This document shows, in pieces, positions 34,650 through 43,146 of a stretch of DNA of 64,000 bases (positions within the stretch are counted from its first letter, which is position 1; each line of letters opens with the position of its first letter). The notes beneath the pieces were generated by a model, which worked only from the letters and a program-made list of their open reading frames with translations, was not told where the DNA came from and made no database searches. This DNA comes from an uncultured Prevotellaceae bacterium (GTDB taxonomy: Bacteria > Bacteroidota > Bacteroidia > Bacteroidales > Bacteroidaceae): assembly GCA_946415365.1 (NCBI GenBank), contig CAMKSE010000004.1, forward strand, positions 124,001 to 188,000, in the 5' to 3' direction. The position numbers were made by a program, and so were the translations under genes.

Positions 34650-36296
34650 TTACTTCTTCGTGGTAATAATGATGACACCGCCCCTGGCTTCTTCACCGTA
34701 CTTCTCAACGGCAGACTTGTCATTCAGCACCCACATGCGGTCGATGGTCTTGGCATCCATCGCCTTGACCTTTTCGGCAGAGGTCTTCACGCCATCCACG
34801 ATGAAGAGCGGGTCTCTCGTAGTGCCGGCATATCTGATCTGGATATTGCCTGACGGATTAGTAGAACGGACACCATCAGAAGTCACGAGCCGAACCTCAG
34901 CGCTTTCCTCCTTGTCATCGCCTTGCAACTGGAAGTTGACGGGGATGGTGTACTTCACATTGACGACCTTACCGTTCTGACGACCAGGCTTCCACTTCGG
35001 CATGCTGTTGATGACACGCACAGCCTCTGCATCGAGGGCAGGATCGACAGACTTCACCACATGGGCACCCCTGATAGTTCCTTCCTTGTCAACGACAAAT
35101 TGGGCGATGACACGACCCTGGATATTGGCATCGAAGGCGGTCTTGGGATAGCACACATTCTTCATCAGATAGTCCATCATGGCTTGAGGCCCGCCAGGGA
35201 ACTCAGGCATCTCCTCCACCACGTCGAAAGCAGCCTCACCTTCACTAGGCGCGAAAGTGCCTACTGCTTCATTGGGTGTAAAAGTGCCTTCAGCCTGATT
35301 CGGCTTCACTTCACCTTCCATCGTAACGATGTCGCCCTGCTCCACCACCTTGATCTCCTGGCCACTCATCTTGATGGTGCCAGCTTTCTTACCTTTCTTC
35401 ACGGGCTGCTGCTTCTGCGGTTCGTCATAGACATAATGGGTGACGGTCTTGGCATTGAGGACCAGAGCCATGCCCACGATGGGAACGAGGGCAAAGAGCT
35501 TCAGCAGACTGGTTCGGTTTGATTTCTTATGTAACATCATAGTAATTCTGTTTTTGAGGGTACTGTGACTGATGCCGTTGGCAATGGAGTACCCGCCAAT
35601 GCCTGAGGCTTTCGAGATTAACAGATATTGATATTGACGCGCGTTAATCCCTTGAGAGAGTACTGCACCGTCGGCCTCGTACTCATGGATGGCACGCAGA
35701 TCCTGGCGCAACATCCACATAGCGGGGTTAAACCACTGGAGGGCGGTGAGAAGGTCCACGAGGAGCAAGTCCCAGGAGTGCCTGAGACGGATATGTCCTC
35801 GTTCATGGGCGAGAATGGCGGCATCCTGTGCCTCATAGTCGGCACGGTTCATGACGATATAGTGCATCCAACTGAAAGGCGACACCCCAGCGTTACCGGT
35901 CACGCAGATGGTGGTGCCATCAGGTTGAGGATGCTTCTCGCTCCGTCGTATAAGTAACATCACTTTCACGATCGACGCCAGCGTATGGCCCAGTGTCAGT
36001 AGCACACCTATTATAAATATAAGGGGCAGCACCACTTGCCAGGCCACAGGCCCAGCCTCCTCGGCTATCTCCATCTGGAGATCGCCTACAGAAACCGTCG
36101 GACTTACTGCGAGCGTCACTGTCTTGTGGAGCGTTATCACACACAGCGGCAGGACGAACGAGGCGATGGCCGTCAGCAGGAGCACCACGCGGTTCACCCT
36201 GTGAAAGGTCTCACGGCTGAGCATCAATCGATAGAACATGTAGAACACGATGATGAGCACAGCCACCTTGGCATCGTAGATCAGAAAGTTTGTCAT
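34650..36296 (-). CDS. BlaR1/MecR1-like M56 membrane peptidase with TonB-C and plug-like domains
   Basis: 548 residues. TM helices near 8-24, 34-55, 85-112 and 262-280 embed an M56 metalloprotease with zinc motif ILAHERGHIRLRH (~162-174) and downstream Glu in IHEYEADGAV. After the last TM comes a linker with repeated (T/V)(F/G)TPNEAVGTFAPSEG units, then a TonB C-terminal domain (~365-455: EMPEFPGGPQAMMDYLMKNV, GRVIAQFVVDKEGTIRGAHVVKS). The final ~60 residues look like a TonB-receptor plug fragment (PLFIVDGVK, IDRMWVLNDKSAVEKYGEEARGGVIIITTK). It presumably senses an envelope signal and inactivates BlaI by proteolysis. Confidence 0.92.
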   Translation of the reverse strand: MTNFLIYDAKVAVLIIVFYMFYRLMLSRETFHRVNRVVLLLTAIASFVLPLCVITLHKTVTLAVSPTVSVGDLQMEIAEEAGPVAWQVVLPLIFIIGVLLTLGHTLASIVKVMLLIRRSEKHPQPDGTTICVTGNAGVSPFSWMHYIVMNRADYEAQDAAILAHERGHIRLRHSWDLLLVDLLTALQWFNPAMWMLRQDLRAIHEYEADGAVLSQGINARQYQYLLISKASGIGGYSIANGISHSTLKNRITMMLHKKSNRTSLLKLFALVPIVGMALVLNAKTVTHYVYDEPQKQQPVKKGKKAGTIKMSGQEIKVVEQGDIVTMEGEVKPNQAEGTFTPNEAVGTFAPSEGEAAFDVVEEMPEFPGGPQAMMDYLMKNVCYPKTAFDANIQGRVIAQFVVDKEGTIRGAHVVKSVDPALDAEAVRVINSMPKWKPGRQNGKVVNVKYTIPVNFQLQGDDKEESAEVRLVTSDGVRSTNPSGNIQIRYAGTTRDPLFIVDGVKTSAEKVKAMDAKTIDRMWVLNDKSAVEKYGEEARGGVIIITTKK

Positions 36297-36300
36297 ACCT

Positions 36301-36663
36301 TTACGATTGTTGGTTTTCTATCTGGTTTATCAGTTCGCGCAGTTCCTCCACGCTGATCTTCTCTTCCTTGACAAACGAGGAGACGGCAGAGAGGTAGGAG
36401 TCGTCGAAGTAGTTCTTGATGATACCTGCGATGGACTTGCGCCCGTACTCGGCCTCGGAGATGAGGGGGTAGTACTGGTAAGTATTACCAAACTGTTTAT
36501 GATCGAGGAATCCCTCACGCTCCAGAATGCGGACAATCGTCGAGAGCGTGTTGAAATGAGGGCGAGGCTCAGCATAATGCTCCTGCAACTCACGGACGAA
36601 CATCGGACCGTACTGCCAGTACAGTTCCATGATTTCCTTTTCCTTGTTAGTCAGTTTCTTCAT
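36301..36663 (-). CDS. BlaI/MecI-family repressor
   Basis: 120 residues with winged helix (LTNKEKEIMELYWQYGPMFVRELQEHY, FNTLSTIVRILEREGFLDHK) and C-terminal dimerisation and cleavage region. It is the partner of the M56 sensor 4 bp downstream and probably represses this operon through ACTAA/TTAGT elements in the upstream region. Confidence 0.93.
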   Translation of the reverse strand: MKKLTNKEKEIMELYWQYGPMFVRELQEHYAEPRPHFNTLSTIVRILEREGFLDHKQFGNTYQYYPLISEAEYGRKSIAGIIKNYFDDSYLSAVSSFVKEEKISVEELRELINQIENQQS

Positions 36664-36716
36664 TACATTTGGGTTTTAAATTTACCTTTCACTTGCGTCA
36701 ATTATCAATATCTGAG

Positions 36717-36800
36717 TGCAAAGTAACTAAATTTTTTCGTTACATACAACTAAAAGGCTTAGTTTTTAAACTAATTTAAATAGTTTATTTAGTTGTTAAC
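36717..36800. promoter_or_regulatory. blaI upstream region with TTAGT/ACTAA dyads
   Basis: Contains a near-consensus -7 box (TTACTTTG, minus strand, 36717-36724) and a perfect inverted repeat TTAGTTT-TT-AAACTAA (36759-36774). Further single ACTAA/TTAGT half-sites lie near 36726, 36750 and 36790. BlaI-type repressors bind TACA/TAGT-like dyads, so these are candidate operators; binding is not shown. Confidence 0.5.
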
Positions 36801-36827
36801 GTTTTTGCCTATTGCAGAACACCTGAT

Positions 36828-39362
36828 TTACAGACGGTTCAACTCGCTGGTAGAGGCAGTTCCCTTGTATTTGCTCTTCGACTGGTTGAAGCGATAGGTA
36901 GCTGTCAGCAGGAAAGTACGACGGCCGTCGTCGTTCCATTTCTCATAGAGGATATCATTCGTGTCCAGTCGCCATTTCTCGCGACTGGTATTAAACAGGT
37001 TCGTCACACTCAACACCAACCGAAGACGGTCGTGTAAGAAGGTTTTGATGCAACCCACCTGTGCATAGAAATTGGCATAGTGGAAAGCCAGTTCGCTGTC
37101 CAGGTTACCTGCCGTCGTACAGTCGGCCTCACAGAAAATCTTCAGCGTAGGTGTCAGCTCCACATGATGGGACATCTCAAAATAGCATCTGGGTTGGTTG
37201 TAATCCTTCCCGCTGTACGAGATATACGGCTTCGTAAAGTGGACCTTCAACGCAGGCTTCCATATACCGAACAGCGTCGGAGAATAATAGGCAGAGAGCG
37301 TCAAACAGCGAGCATCGACATTACGGGTCTGAAAGAACATGATGGAGTCGCTGCCCTCGAAGATGTCATAGACATAGGATGTGCCGTCTTTCACGGTGGC
37401 ATAGGTCGTCATCAGTTGCAGGTCTTTCCACGAGAAGGTGAGCGTCAGCATGTTCGTCTTGCTGGGTTGCAACATCGGATTGCCGCCTTCGTAGGAGTAC
37501 GGGCTGTTGATGGCGATGGCGTTGCGAAGGGCGAAATAGGAAGGACGGCGCGTGGTATATCGGTAGGCCAGCGACAGACTGACGTCACCTGTCTTATAGT
37601 CCAGGGATGCAGAGGGAAACAGACCTGCATACGTCTTACTGACATCTGCCCACGTCACACCATCGACCATATAGATGAAGTCGGTGTATTCGTATCTCAT
37701 GCCGAGGTTGGTATTCCAGTTGTCAGTCCAAGCGTGGGCATATTCCACAAAGCCAGCAAACAGACGCTGGCGGGCCTCATTAGGGGTGGAGTGGATAGAA
37801 CTGGCAATAACGTCGTCATCGACCACGTCGTAATGGTTGTCGTTGGTGGTATAGGAGGCCTCAGCCCCCGTCTTGACGGTTCCTCCCCATAATGGTGTGG
37901 AGAACAGGAGCCGTCCGGCATAGAGTATGTTCTTAGCCTCATTCCGGCTATACAATGAGATCTCTCCGAGGTTGTAGTCTTGATTCGTAATGGTTCTGCC
38001 GTTCAAAAAGTCCACGTCAAGCTTCAGATAGGTCTCATCATTAAAGCCGTAATTACAATAGGCATTGAGATAATGGCGCTCAGGCTTCTCCTGACGGTAG
38101 TCCTTTGAAGTGATGTAGTGGGTTATAACGCCCCGACGGGTCGTCGTTTCATCATTGAAGCAGTTGTAATGCTGTCTGGGCGTATTGATGTACTGATAGC
38201 GGAAGCCGGCAGACGAACGCTCATTCCATTGGTAGTTAGAGCCCAGCGTTGTGGTCAGCGTATAATTACGGCCCTCAATGCTGACATCCTCGTTGTTGTG
38301 AAGATCACTGTAGCACTGCTCACCAGTCTGGTTAGCCTCCAGCTGCCGTATGGTGTATCTGATCGAGCCAAACACGTCGAAACCGTTCTTGCGGTAGTTC
38401 AGTGTGCCACTTGCCCCATGCGACACAACGCGTTCGGCCTGTGCATATCCGTCAACGATGCCACTGAATCCCTCACCCGTCTGTTTGATGGTCTTGATAA
38501 TGATAACGGCATTGACCGTTGCGTCGTACTCTGCTCCAGGGTTCAGACAAACCTTCACTTGCTTGATCTCAGAGGAATGGAGTTGTCCGAGTTCCGTATT
38601 GTCGCGCACCAGACGGTTGTTGATATAGATAAGTGGCGTACCCTTGCCGATGACATTGAAAGTATTATTTATCATACTGACAAAGGGCAGATGCCTGAGC
38701 ACGTCAGAGGCAAAGCCTATATCGGCCAGCTGACTGTTCTCGATATTCACGGTCAGACCATCGGCGGACGGTGTAATAAGATGTCCCTTCACCGTCACGC
38801 CATCCAGTCTGTAGTTATCGGGGTGCATCCGGATGGTGCCGATGTTCCCTACATCATAGAGGTAACATACCGTCTTATAACCCACAAAAGAGCATCGAAC
38901 GATCACTCGGCTGGCATCCGTGGGGATGACAATGTCGCCAGCCTCATTGCTCAGTCCGCTGCCGACGAGAGAGGAATCGGCAGGGCTGAGCAAGGAGACG
39001 TTCGCATAGGCCACAGGCTTACCCTGCTCGTCGACAATCCGTCCTATCAGACGACGCTCTGCCTTGTGGGTACACTCTACGAAGTACTTGTGATGGTCCC
39101 TGACGATACGGACGGGCCAGAAGCCTACGACCTTCATCAGTGCCTCTTCAAGACTCAGGCGCTTGAAGCTGCAGGTGACGGTAAAGTCCTCCAAGTCATT
39201 GTAAACGAAGGATATTTCGTGGCTGGTGATGACAGTATTGAGGTCTTCGAGTACACGGCTGAGCGACTCACCCCGGTAACTGCGAGTTATCTTCTGGCCA
39301 TAGGCCAAGCTGACCACAGCAAACAGCAACATCAGGACATATAGTCTTCTCAACTCTGTCAT
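36828..39362 (-). CDS. STN-domain TonB-dependent outer-membrane receptor
   Basis: 844 residues. Signal peptide, then a secretin/STN-type signalling domain (~22-95: YRGESLSRVLEDLNTVI, FVYNDLEDFTVTCSF), a carboxypeptidase-regulatory-like domain (~105-185: GRIVDEQGKPVAYANVSLL), a plug with PLIYINNRLVRD, and an outer-membrane beta-barrel (OMP_b-brl_3-like) to the end. The STN domain passes ligand status to the anti-sigma factor encoded 9 bp upstream. No SusD-like lipoprotein follows, so it is not a standard polysaccharide locus. Confidence 0.9.
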   Translation of the reverse strand: MTELRRLYVLMLLFAVVSLAYGQKITRSYRGESLSRVLEDLNTVITSHEISFVYNDLEDFTVTCSFKRLSLEEALMKVVGFWPVRIVRDHHKYFVECTHKAERRLIGRIVDEQGKPVAYANVSLLSPADSSLVGSGLSNEAGDIVIPTDASRVIVRCSFVGYKTVCYLYDVGNIGTIRMHPDNYRLDGVTVKGHLITPSADGLTVNIENSQLADIGFASDVLRHLPFVSMINNTFNVIGKGTPLIYINNRLVRDNTELGQLHSSEIKQVKVCLNPGAEYDATVNAVIIIKTIKQTGEGFSGIVDGYAQAERVVSHGASGTLNYRKNGFDVFGSIRYTIRQLEANQTGEQCYSDLHNNEDVSIEGRNYTLTTTLGSNYQWNERSSAGFRYQYINTPRQHYNCFNDETTTRRGVITHYITSKDYRQEKPERHYLNAYCNYGFNDETYLKLDVDFLNGRTITNQDYNLGEISLYSRNEAKNILYAGRLLFSTPLWGGTVKTGAEASYTTNDNHYDVVDDDVIASSIHSTPNEARQRLFAGFVEYAHAWTDNWNTNLGMRYEYTDFIYMVDGVTWADVSKTYAGLFPSASLDYKTGDVSLSLAYRYTTRRPSYFALRNAIAINSPYSYEGGNPMLQPSKTNMLTLTFSWKDLQLMTTYATVKDGTSYVYDIFEGSDSIMFFQTRNVDARCLTLSAYYSPTLFGIWKPALKVHFTKPYISYSGKDYNQPRCYFEMSHHVELTPTLKIFCEADCTTAGNLDSELAFHYANFYAQVGCIKTFLHDRLRLVLSVTNLFNTSREKWRLDTNDILYEKWNDDGRRTFLLTATYRFNQSKSKYKGTASTSELNRL

Positions 39363-39371
39363 CGTATCTTA

Positions 39372-40010
39372 TCAGGGCTTCACAATCAGTCTGTCACCTT
39401 CAACGGCGAGACTCACATGGTCGAAATGGTTCAGGTCTCCTACAACACTTCTGATGTCATCCTTACGATCCCACTTGTAATAGAGTCGCAACTCGTGGGC
39501 TTGTTCGTTTCGGATGTCCACGACCTTATTATAATAGGATGCCATCTCTGTGACGACCTCGTCAAGCGGCACATTCTCGAAGAGTCGGGGTTGAGGGATG
39601 GTGTCTTGGAGAATCACGGCGTCAGACTGTACGATGCTGTCTTTCTGTTGAATCATGGGATTATCCCCTTGGTTTCCCTCCCCTCCAGTACTGTGGCTGA
39701 GGATGTGGATGGCGGCAAAGGCAATACCCGAGAGCATCAGCACGCCGACAAACATCGCTGCAATCTTGTATAGCGAAGCGTGAAGCGTAAAGCGTGAATG
39801 GCGGGGCTGGACAAGGCGCTTCCATTCGGCATCAATCATCTCGTCGGTGACTTCCTCATCGGCACGGGCGGCATCAAGGGCACTCTGTGTCTTCGACATC
39901 AGCGTGTAGAGTTCACGACACTCATCGTCGGCAAGTATCTCCTGCCACTCTTCGGCCGTGTATAGCTGGGGCTGCTCCAGCATCTGGAGCAATCGATCGG
40001 TCTTGTTCAT
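39372..40010 (-). CDS. FecR-like anti-sigma factor
   Basis: 212 residues. The cytoplasmic N-terminal part (~1-78) is presumed to bind the sigma factor, one TM helix is at ~80-104, and the periplasmic tail (~140-212) looks like DUF4974 (LFENVPLDEVVTEMASYYNKVVDI..., RLYYKWDRKDDIRSVVGDLN). The central FecR domain is nearly absent, making it shorter than the usual ~330 residues. It overlaps the sigma gene by four bases. Confidence 0.85.
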   Translation of the reverse strand: MNKTDRLLQMLEQPQLYTAEEWQEILADDECRELYTLMSKTQSALDAARADEEVTDEMIDAEWKRLVQPRHSRFTLHASLYKIAAMFVGVLMLSGIAFAAIHILSHSTGGEGNQGDNPMIQQKDSIVQSDAVILQDTIPQPRLFENVPLDEVVTEMASYYNKVVDIRNEQAHELRLYYKWDRKDDIRSVVGDLNHFDHVSLAVEGDRLIVKP

Positions 40011-40507
40011 ACGCTCATTGTTTTTTTAAGATGTGTACGTAATTGACTCAGCGCACTGCGCAGATACTTATAGACGGTGGTCTCGCTGACACCCATACGA
40101 CTGGCAATCTCTTTGAAGGTGACGCCGTCGCGGAAGTGTTGTATGATGATGTCGCGGCAGACGGGCGGTTTCAACAGGTCTATACCTTTATACAGAGCTT
40201 TCAGTTCCTCTTCGAGCCGTTCAGTCGGGATGACGGTGGTGTCGAGGTCAAGAAGGTAGAGCCGTTCTATCCGCTCATGTCGCTGTCGGCTGTTGATCAC
40301 GTTCAGGCATCGGTTTCGTACGCTAGTAAGCAGATAGGAACCGGCAGTCTCTTCCTCAAGACTGACATGGTCGTTGAGCAGATGGGCAAAGATGTCGTGC
40401 ACCACATCCTTGCTCTCAGCATCATCGTGCAGAAGGATGGTGGCCAACCGATACATCTGACGGTAATACTGCTTGAACAACTTCTCAAGCCTCCTTTGGT
40501 CTGTCAT
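40007..40507 (-). CDS. ECF RNA polymerase sigma factor
   Basis: 166 residues. Sigma region 2 (~8-75: YYRQMYRLATILLHDDAESKDVVHDIFAHL) and region 4 helix-turn-helix (~110-160: GVTFKEIASRMGVSETTVYKYLRSALSQL). Bacteroidota group linked to FecR-type anti-sigma factors and STN receptors. Promoter box TATCTTTG at 40556-40563. Confidence 0.93.
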   Translation of the reverse strand: MTDQRRLEKLFKQYYRQMYRLATILLHDDAESKDVVHDIFAHLLNDHVSLEEETAGSYLLTSVRNRCLNVINSRQRHERIERLYLLDLDTTVIPTERLEEELKALYKGIDLLKPPVCRDIIIQHFRDGVTFKEIASRMGVSETTVYKYLRSALSQLRTHLKKTMSV

Positions 40508-40555
40508 ACACTCTTATTACAAACGAAAACCGATTTACTAAACCCTAAACGGCAA

Positions 40556-40563
40556 CAAAGATA
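40556..40563 (-). promoter_or_regulatory. -7 box of ECF sigma operon
   Basis: TATCTTTG on the minus strand, 48 bp before the sigma-factor start. It lies divergent to and 43 bp from the GH43 -7 box. Confidence 0.6.
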
Positions 40564-40582
40564 ACTAAAAATCTTCAAATGA

Positions 40583-40613
40583 TTGCTTAATCCGAAATAT
40601 TTGTGTAATTTTG
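40583..40613 (+). promoter_or_regulatory. GH43 gene promoter
   Basis: TTGC at 40583-40586, 19-nt spacer, TAATTTTG at 40606-40613, 33 bp before the chosen ATG. An open frame to 40611 begins inside the -7 box and is not the real start. Confidence 0.65.
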
Positions 40614-40646
40614 CAGCCAGTTATAAACCAAACAATAAGAACTGAG

Positions 40647-42353
40647 ATGAAAACAAAGAGCCTGAGCATGATCGCCGCTGCAGCCTGCTGCGCCATGATG
40701 ATCTCCTGCAGCCAGCAGGTGCAAAACACCAAGAATGAGAAGTTGACTGTCGGCAACCCCTACCTGCCCCTCTGGGAGCATATCCCCGACGGAGAGCCCT
40801 ACGTGTTCGACGATCCCGACAACCCAGGCAAACAACGAGTGTATATCTATGGTTCGCACGACGACCTCATCTCGGCTTACTGCGGACGCGACCAGGTGGT
40901 ATGGTCGGCTCCAGTGGAGGATCTGAGCCAATGGCGCTACGACGGGGAGATCCTCGTGGTCAACAAGAACGCCAAGGGTGAGCCCTTCGACTCCGCCGGC
41001 ACAGCCGATGTGCTCTATGCCCCTGACGTCACACTCGTGACCGACTCTACGGGCAAGAAGACCTACTACCTCTTCCCCAACGACCAGACGGGCTTCCGCA
41101 ACGGCCTCATCGCCAAGAGCGACAGGCCTGACGGACCATTCGAGGTGTGCAACTGGAATGCTGACGACCCCAACAAGGTAGACGGCATCTACGGTTTCGA
41201 CCCTGCCGTGTTCGTCGATGACGACGGCCGCGTCTACGGCTATTGGGGCTTCGAGCACTCCTATGCCGCTGAGATCGACCCCGCCACGATGTGTACCGTC
41301 AAGCCTGGCACTAAGGTGGTCGACGGTATGATCTCCGGCCGCAATGAGCCCGGTATTTTCAGCTTCTTCGAGGCATCGTCGATTAGAAAGATCAAAGATA
41401 AGTATGTGTTTATCTACAGCCGCTTCACGAAGGACGGCGAGTTCGGCCTGCCTACGTCGAACTACACCCTCGCCTACTGCTACAGCGACCAGCCCTTAGG
41501 TCCCTGGATCTACGGTGGCACCATCATCGACGGAAGAGCCCGTGAGAAGGATGAGCAGGGTAACGTGATTGCTTCGGCCGTGCCCGACGGCAACACCCAC
41601 GGCTCCATCTGCGAGATCAACGGACAGTGGTATGTGTTCTATCACCGTCAGACGGGCACTGACGAATACGCCCGTCAGGCCATGGTGGCTCCCATCGAGG
41701 TGAAGGTGGAAGAAGGCAAGGGCGGCAAGGTGGAGATATCCGAGGGCGAGTACAACAGCCAGGGTTTCTGCCTCGACGGTCTCGATCCCTTTGAGCCACA
41801 CTCAGCAGGTATCGCCTGCTGGCTGACAGGTCCGAAGCCTGCTACCCACGAGTGGCCCAACAACACGTTCTACGGCTCGTATGTGGAGGCCAGCTACGGC
41901 GGCACACCCGAGATGACCAAGGAGCAGGCCCTCGCCACAACCGAAAAGTTCAGTGCGCCCTACGACCTGCGCTATAACACCAACCGCGTGGTGAACAATA
42001 CCGATGGCTCCATCGTGGGCTACAAGTACTTCAATTTCGATGCCGAGCGTCTGAAGAATCCAGGGTGTCTGATGCTCGTCTTCCGCCTCATCCCCGAAGG
42101 CATCGAGGGCACTATCGACATCATGATGGACCGTCCCTGGGAGTCGCAGGGCGGCAAGAAAATCGGCGAGATGAAACTTACCACCAACATGGATAAGAAA
42201 GTGTGGGACGTGGCAGGAGGTCTCTCCGACGAGGCAAAGAACAACGACCTTGCAGGCAAGCACGCCATCTACCTCGTCTTCAAGTCGGACATCAAGGAGA
42301 AGTCGCTCTGCACCCTCTTGGACTTCTATTTCACATTTGCGCCAGTCAATTAG
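40647..42353 (+). CDS. GH43-family glycoside hydrolase lipoprotein
   Basis: 568 residues from the ATG at 40647. Lipoprotein signal ending MMISCSQQ. A five-bladed GH43 propeller (~30-330) has EPYVFDDPDNPGKQRVYIYGSHDD at the start, FDPAVFVDDDGRVYGYWG in the middle and EASSIRKIKDKYVFIYS with the likely acid Glu. HGSICEINGQWYVFYHR is also family-like. A C-terminal carbohydrate-binding-like beta-sandwich (~430-568) ends at the stop. It likely cleaves arabinose- or xylose-containing side chains. Monocistronic, with no SusCD pair nearby. Confidence 0.9.
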   Translation: MKTKSLSMIAAAACCAMMISCSQQVQNTKNEKLTVGNPYLPLWEHIPDGEPYVFDDPDNPGKQRVYIYGSHDDLISAYCGRDQVVWSAPVEDLSQWRYDGEILVVNKNAKGEPFDSAGTADVLYAPDVTLVTDSTGKKTYYLFPNDQTGFRNGLIAKSDRPDGPFEVCNWNADDPNKVDGIYGFDPAVFVDDDGRVYGYWGFEHSYAAEIDPATMCTVKPGTKVVDGMISGRNEPGIFSFFEASSIRKIKDKYVFIYSRFTKDGEFGLPTSNYTLAYCYSDQPLGPWIYGGTIIDGRAREKDEQGNVIASAVPDGNTHGSICEINGQWYVFYHRQTGTDEYARQAMVAPIEVKVEEGKGGKVEISEGEYNSQGFCLDGLDPFEPHSAGIACWLTGPKPATHEWPNNTFYGSYVEASYGGTPEMTKEQALATTEKFSAPYDLRYNTNRVVNNTDGSIVGYKYFNFDAERLKNPGCLMLVFRLIPEGIEGTIDIMMDRPWESQGGKKIGEMKLTTNMDKKVWDVAGGLSDEAKNNDLAGKHAIYLVFKSDIKEKSLCTLLDFYFTFAPVN

Positions 42354-42363
42354 TCAAGAACCG

Positions 42364-42921
42364 TTATTCCTGAGTTCTTGTGCCTAATCCAAGGGTATCC
42401 CACTTCTCTTGGAGTTCGGCCTCTTTCCTGCGAACCTCCCGCAGGGCTTTCTTCCGTTGGGATCGTCGCTCAACTTTCTTGGCCAGCGTCTTCTCATAGA
42501 GCCAAAGGCCAAAGGCAATGGGATTAAAGCCATCGGGAATGGCCTGTTGCAGTTGGGCATCAAGCTTCTGTTGTGGCGAAGGTCTGAACATGTCCGACAT
42601 CCGCTCGTCGAAACGCCTGTGCCCATAGATGACCACCTCGTCGAGGGTATGCATCGAGGGCAACAGACAGATGGTGTCGCCTTTCAACTCCGACTTCAGC
42701 ACATAACGATCCAGGTATTGGGGATGCGAGAAGTTGATCCTGCAAAATCCTTCTTTCAACGAGAACGTCCCGTCCCAATTGCTCTTCGTCTGCTGATTAT
42801 CATCCGTATAAACAAGCACATCACGGATGGGAACCCGTGACTCGAGGTTTGTCACCACGAACTGTTGTGCTCTGGCACTGAGTGAAACGGCAAGCAACGA
42901 TCCTATCAGAAATCTTTTCAT
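42364..42921 (-). CDS. Exported protein with carboxypeptidase-regulatory-like domain
   Basis: 185 residues from the ATG at 42921, which gives a proper signal peptide (MKRFLIGSLLAVSLSARAQ); the longer frame adds eight residues. Residues ~20-100 look like a CarboxypepD_reg-like domain (VPIRDVLVYTDDNQQTKSNWDGTFSL, LDEVVIYG at its end as in receptor leaders). The rest is a basic, helical tail (KVERRSQRKKALREVRRKEAELQEKW). Function unknown. The TATCTTTG box at 42943-42950 is 22 bp upstream. Confidence 0.7.
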   Translation of the reverse strand: MKRFLIGSLLAVSLSARAQQFVVTNLESRVPIRDVLVYTDDNQQTKSNWDGTFSLKEGFCRINFSHPQYLDRYVLKSELKGDTICLLPSMHTLDEVVIYGHRRFDERMSDMFRPSPQQKLDAQLQQAIPDGFNPIAFGLWLYEKTLAKKVERRSQRKKALREVRRKEAELQEKWDTLGLGTRTQE

Positions 42922-42942
42922 ACTTGAGCGAAGTATCGAGTG

Positions 42943-42950
42943 CAAAGATA
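42943..42950 (-). promoter_or_regulatory. -7 box for the 42364-42921 gene
   Basis: TATCTTTG on the minus strand. The 200-bp spacer to metY otherwise contains AT-rich sequence and the metY promoter only. Confidence 0.6.
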
Positions 42951-43109
42951 AGCATAAATATGTTACGTCTGGCGCAAGTTAACATTTCCATCGCTAATTC
43001 TAACATCTTTAACCTTCGACAATGTAATACAATTTTATCAAATGATAACCTAAATTATAAAAAGGCATTAAAAAAACTGTATTATCTGCGTAATCTGCGG
43101 TTAATTTCG

Positions 43110-43117
43110 TAATTTTG
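43110..43117 (+). promoter_or_regulatory. metY: -7 box for metY
   Basis: TAATTTTG, 30 bp before the ATG, preceded by a short direct repeat (ATCTGCG at 43084 and 43093). No S-box or other methionine riboswitch fold is apparent. Confidence 0.6.
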
Positions 43118-43146
43118 CACGCAAATTGACATAACCGACTATAAAA

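Noticed and set aside
36828..40507. Polysaccharide-utilisation locus
   Set aside because: Sigma/anti-sigma/receptor are present, but there is no SusD-like lipoprotein and the GH43 gene is divergently transcribed from its own promoter.
43000..43146. SAM or other riboswitch upstream of metY
   Set aside because: No conserved helices found; only an AT-rich leader and a promoter box 30 bp before the ATG.
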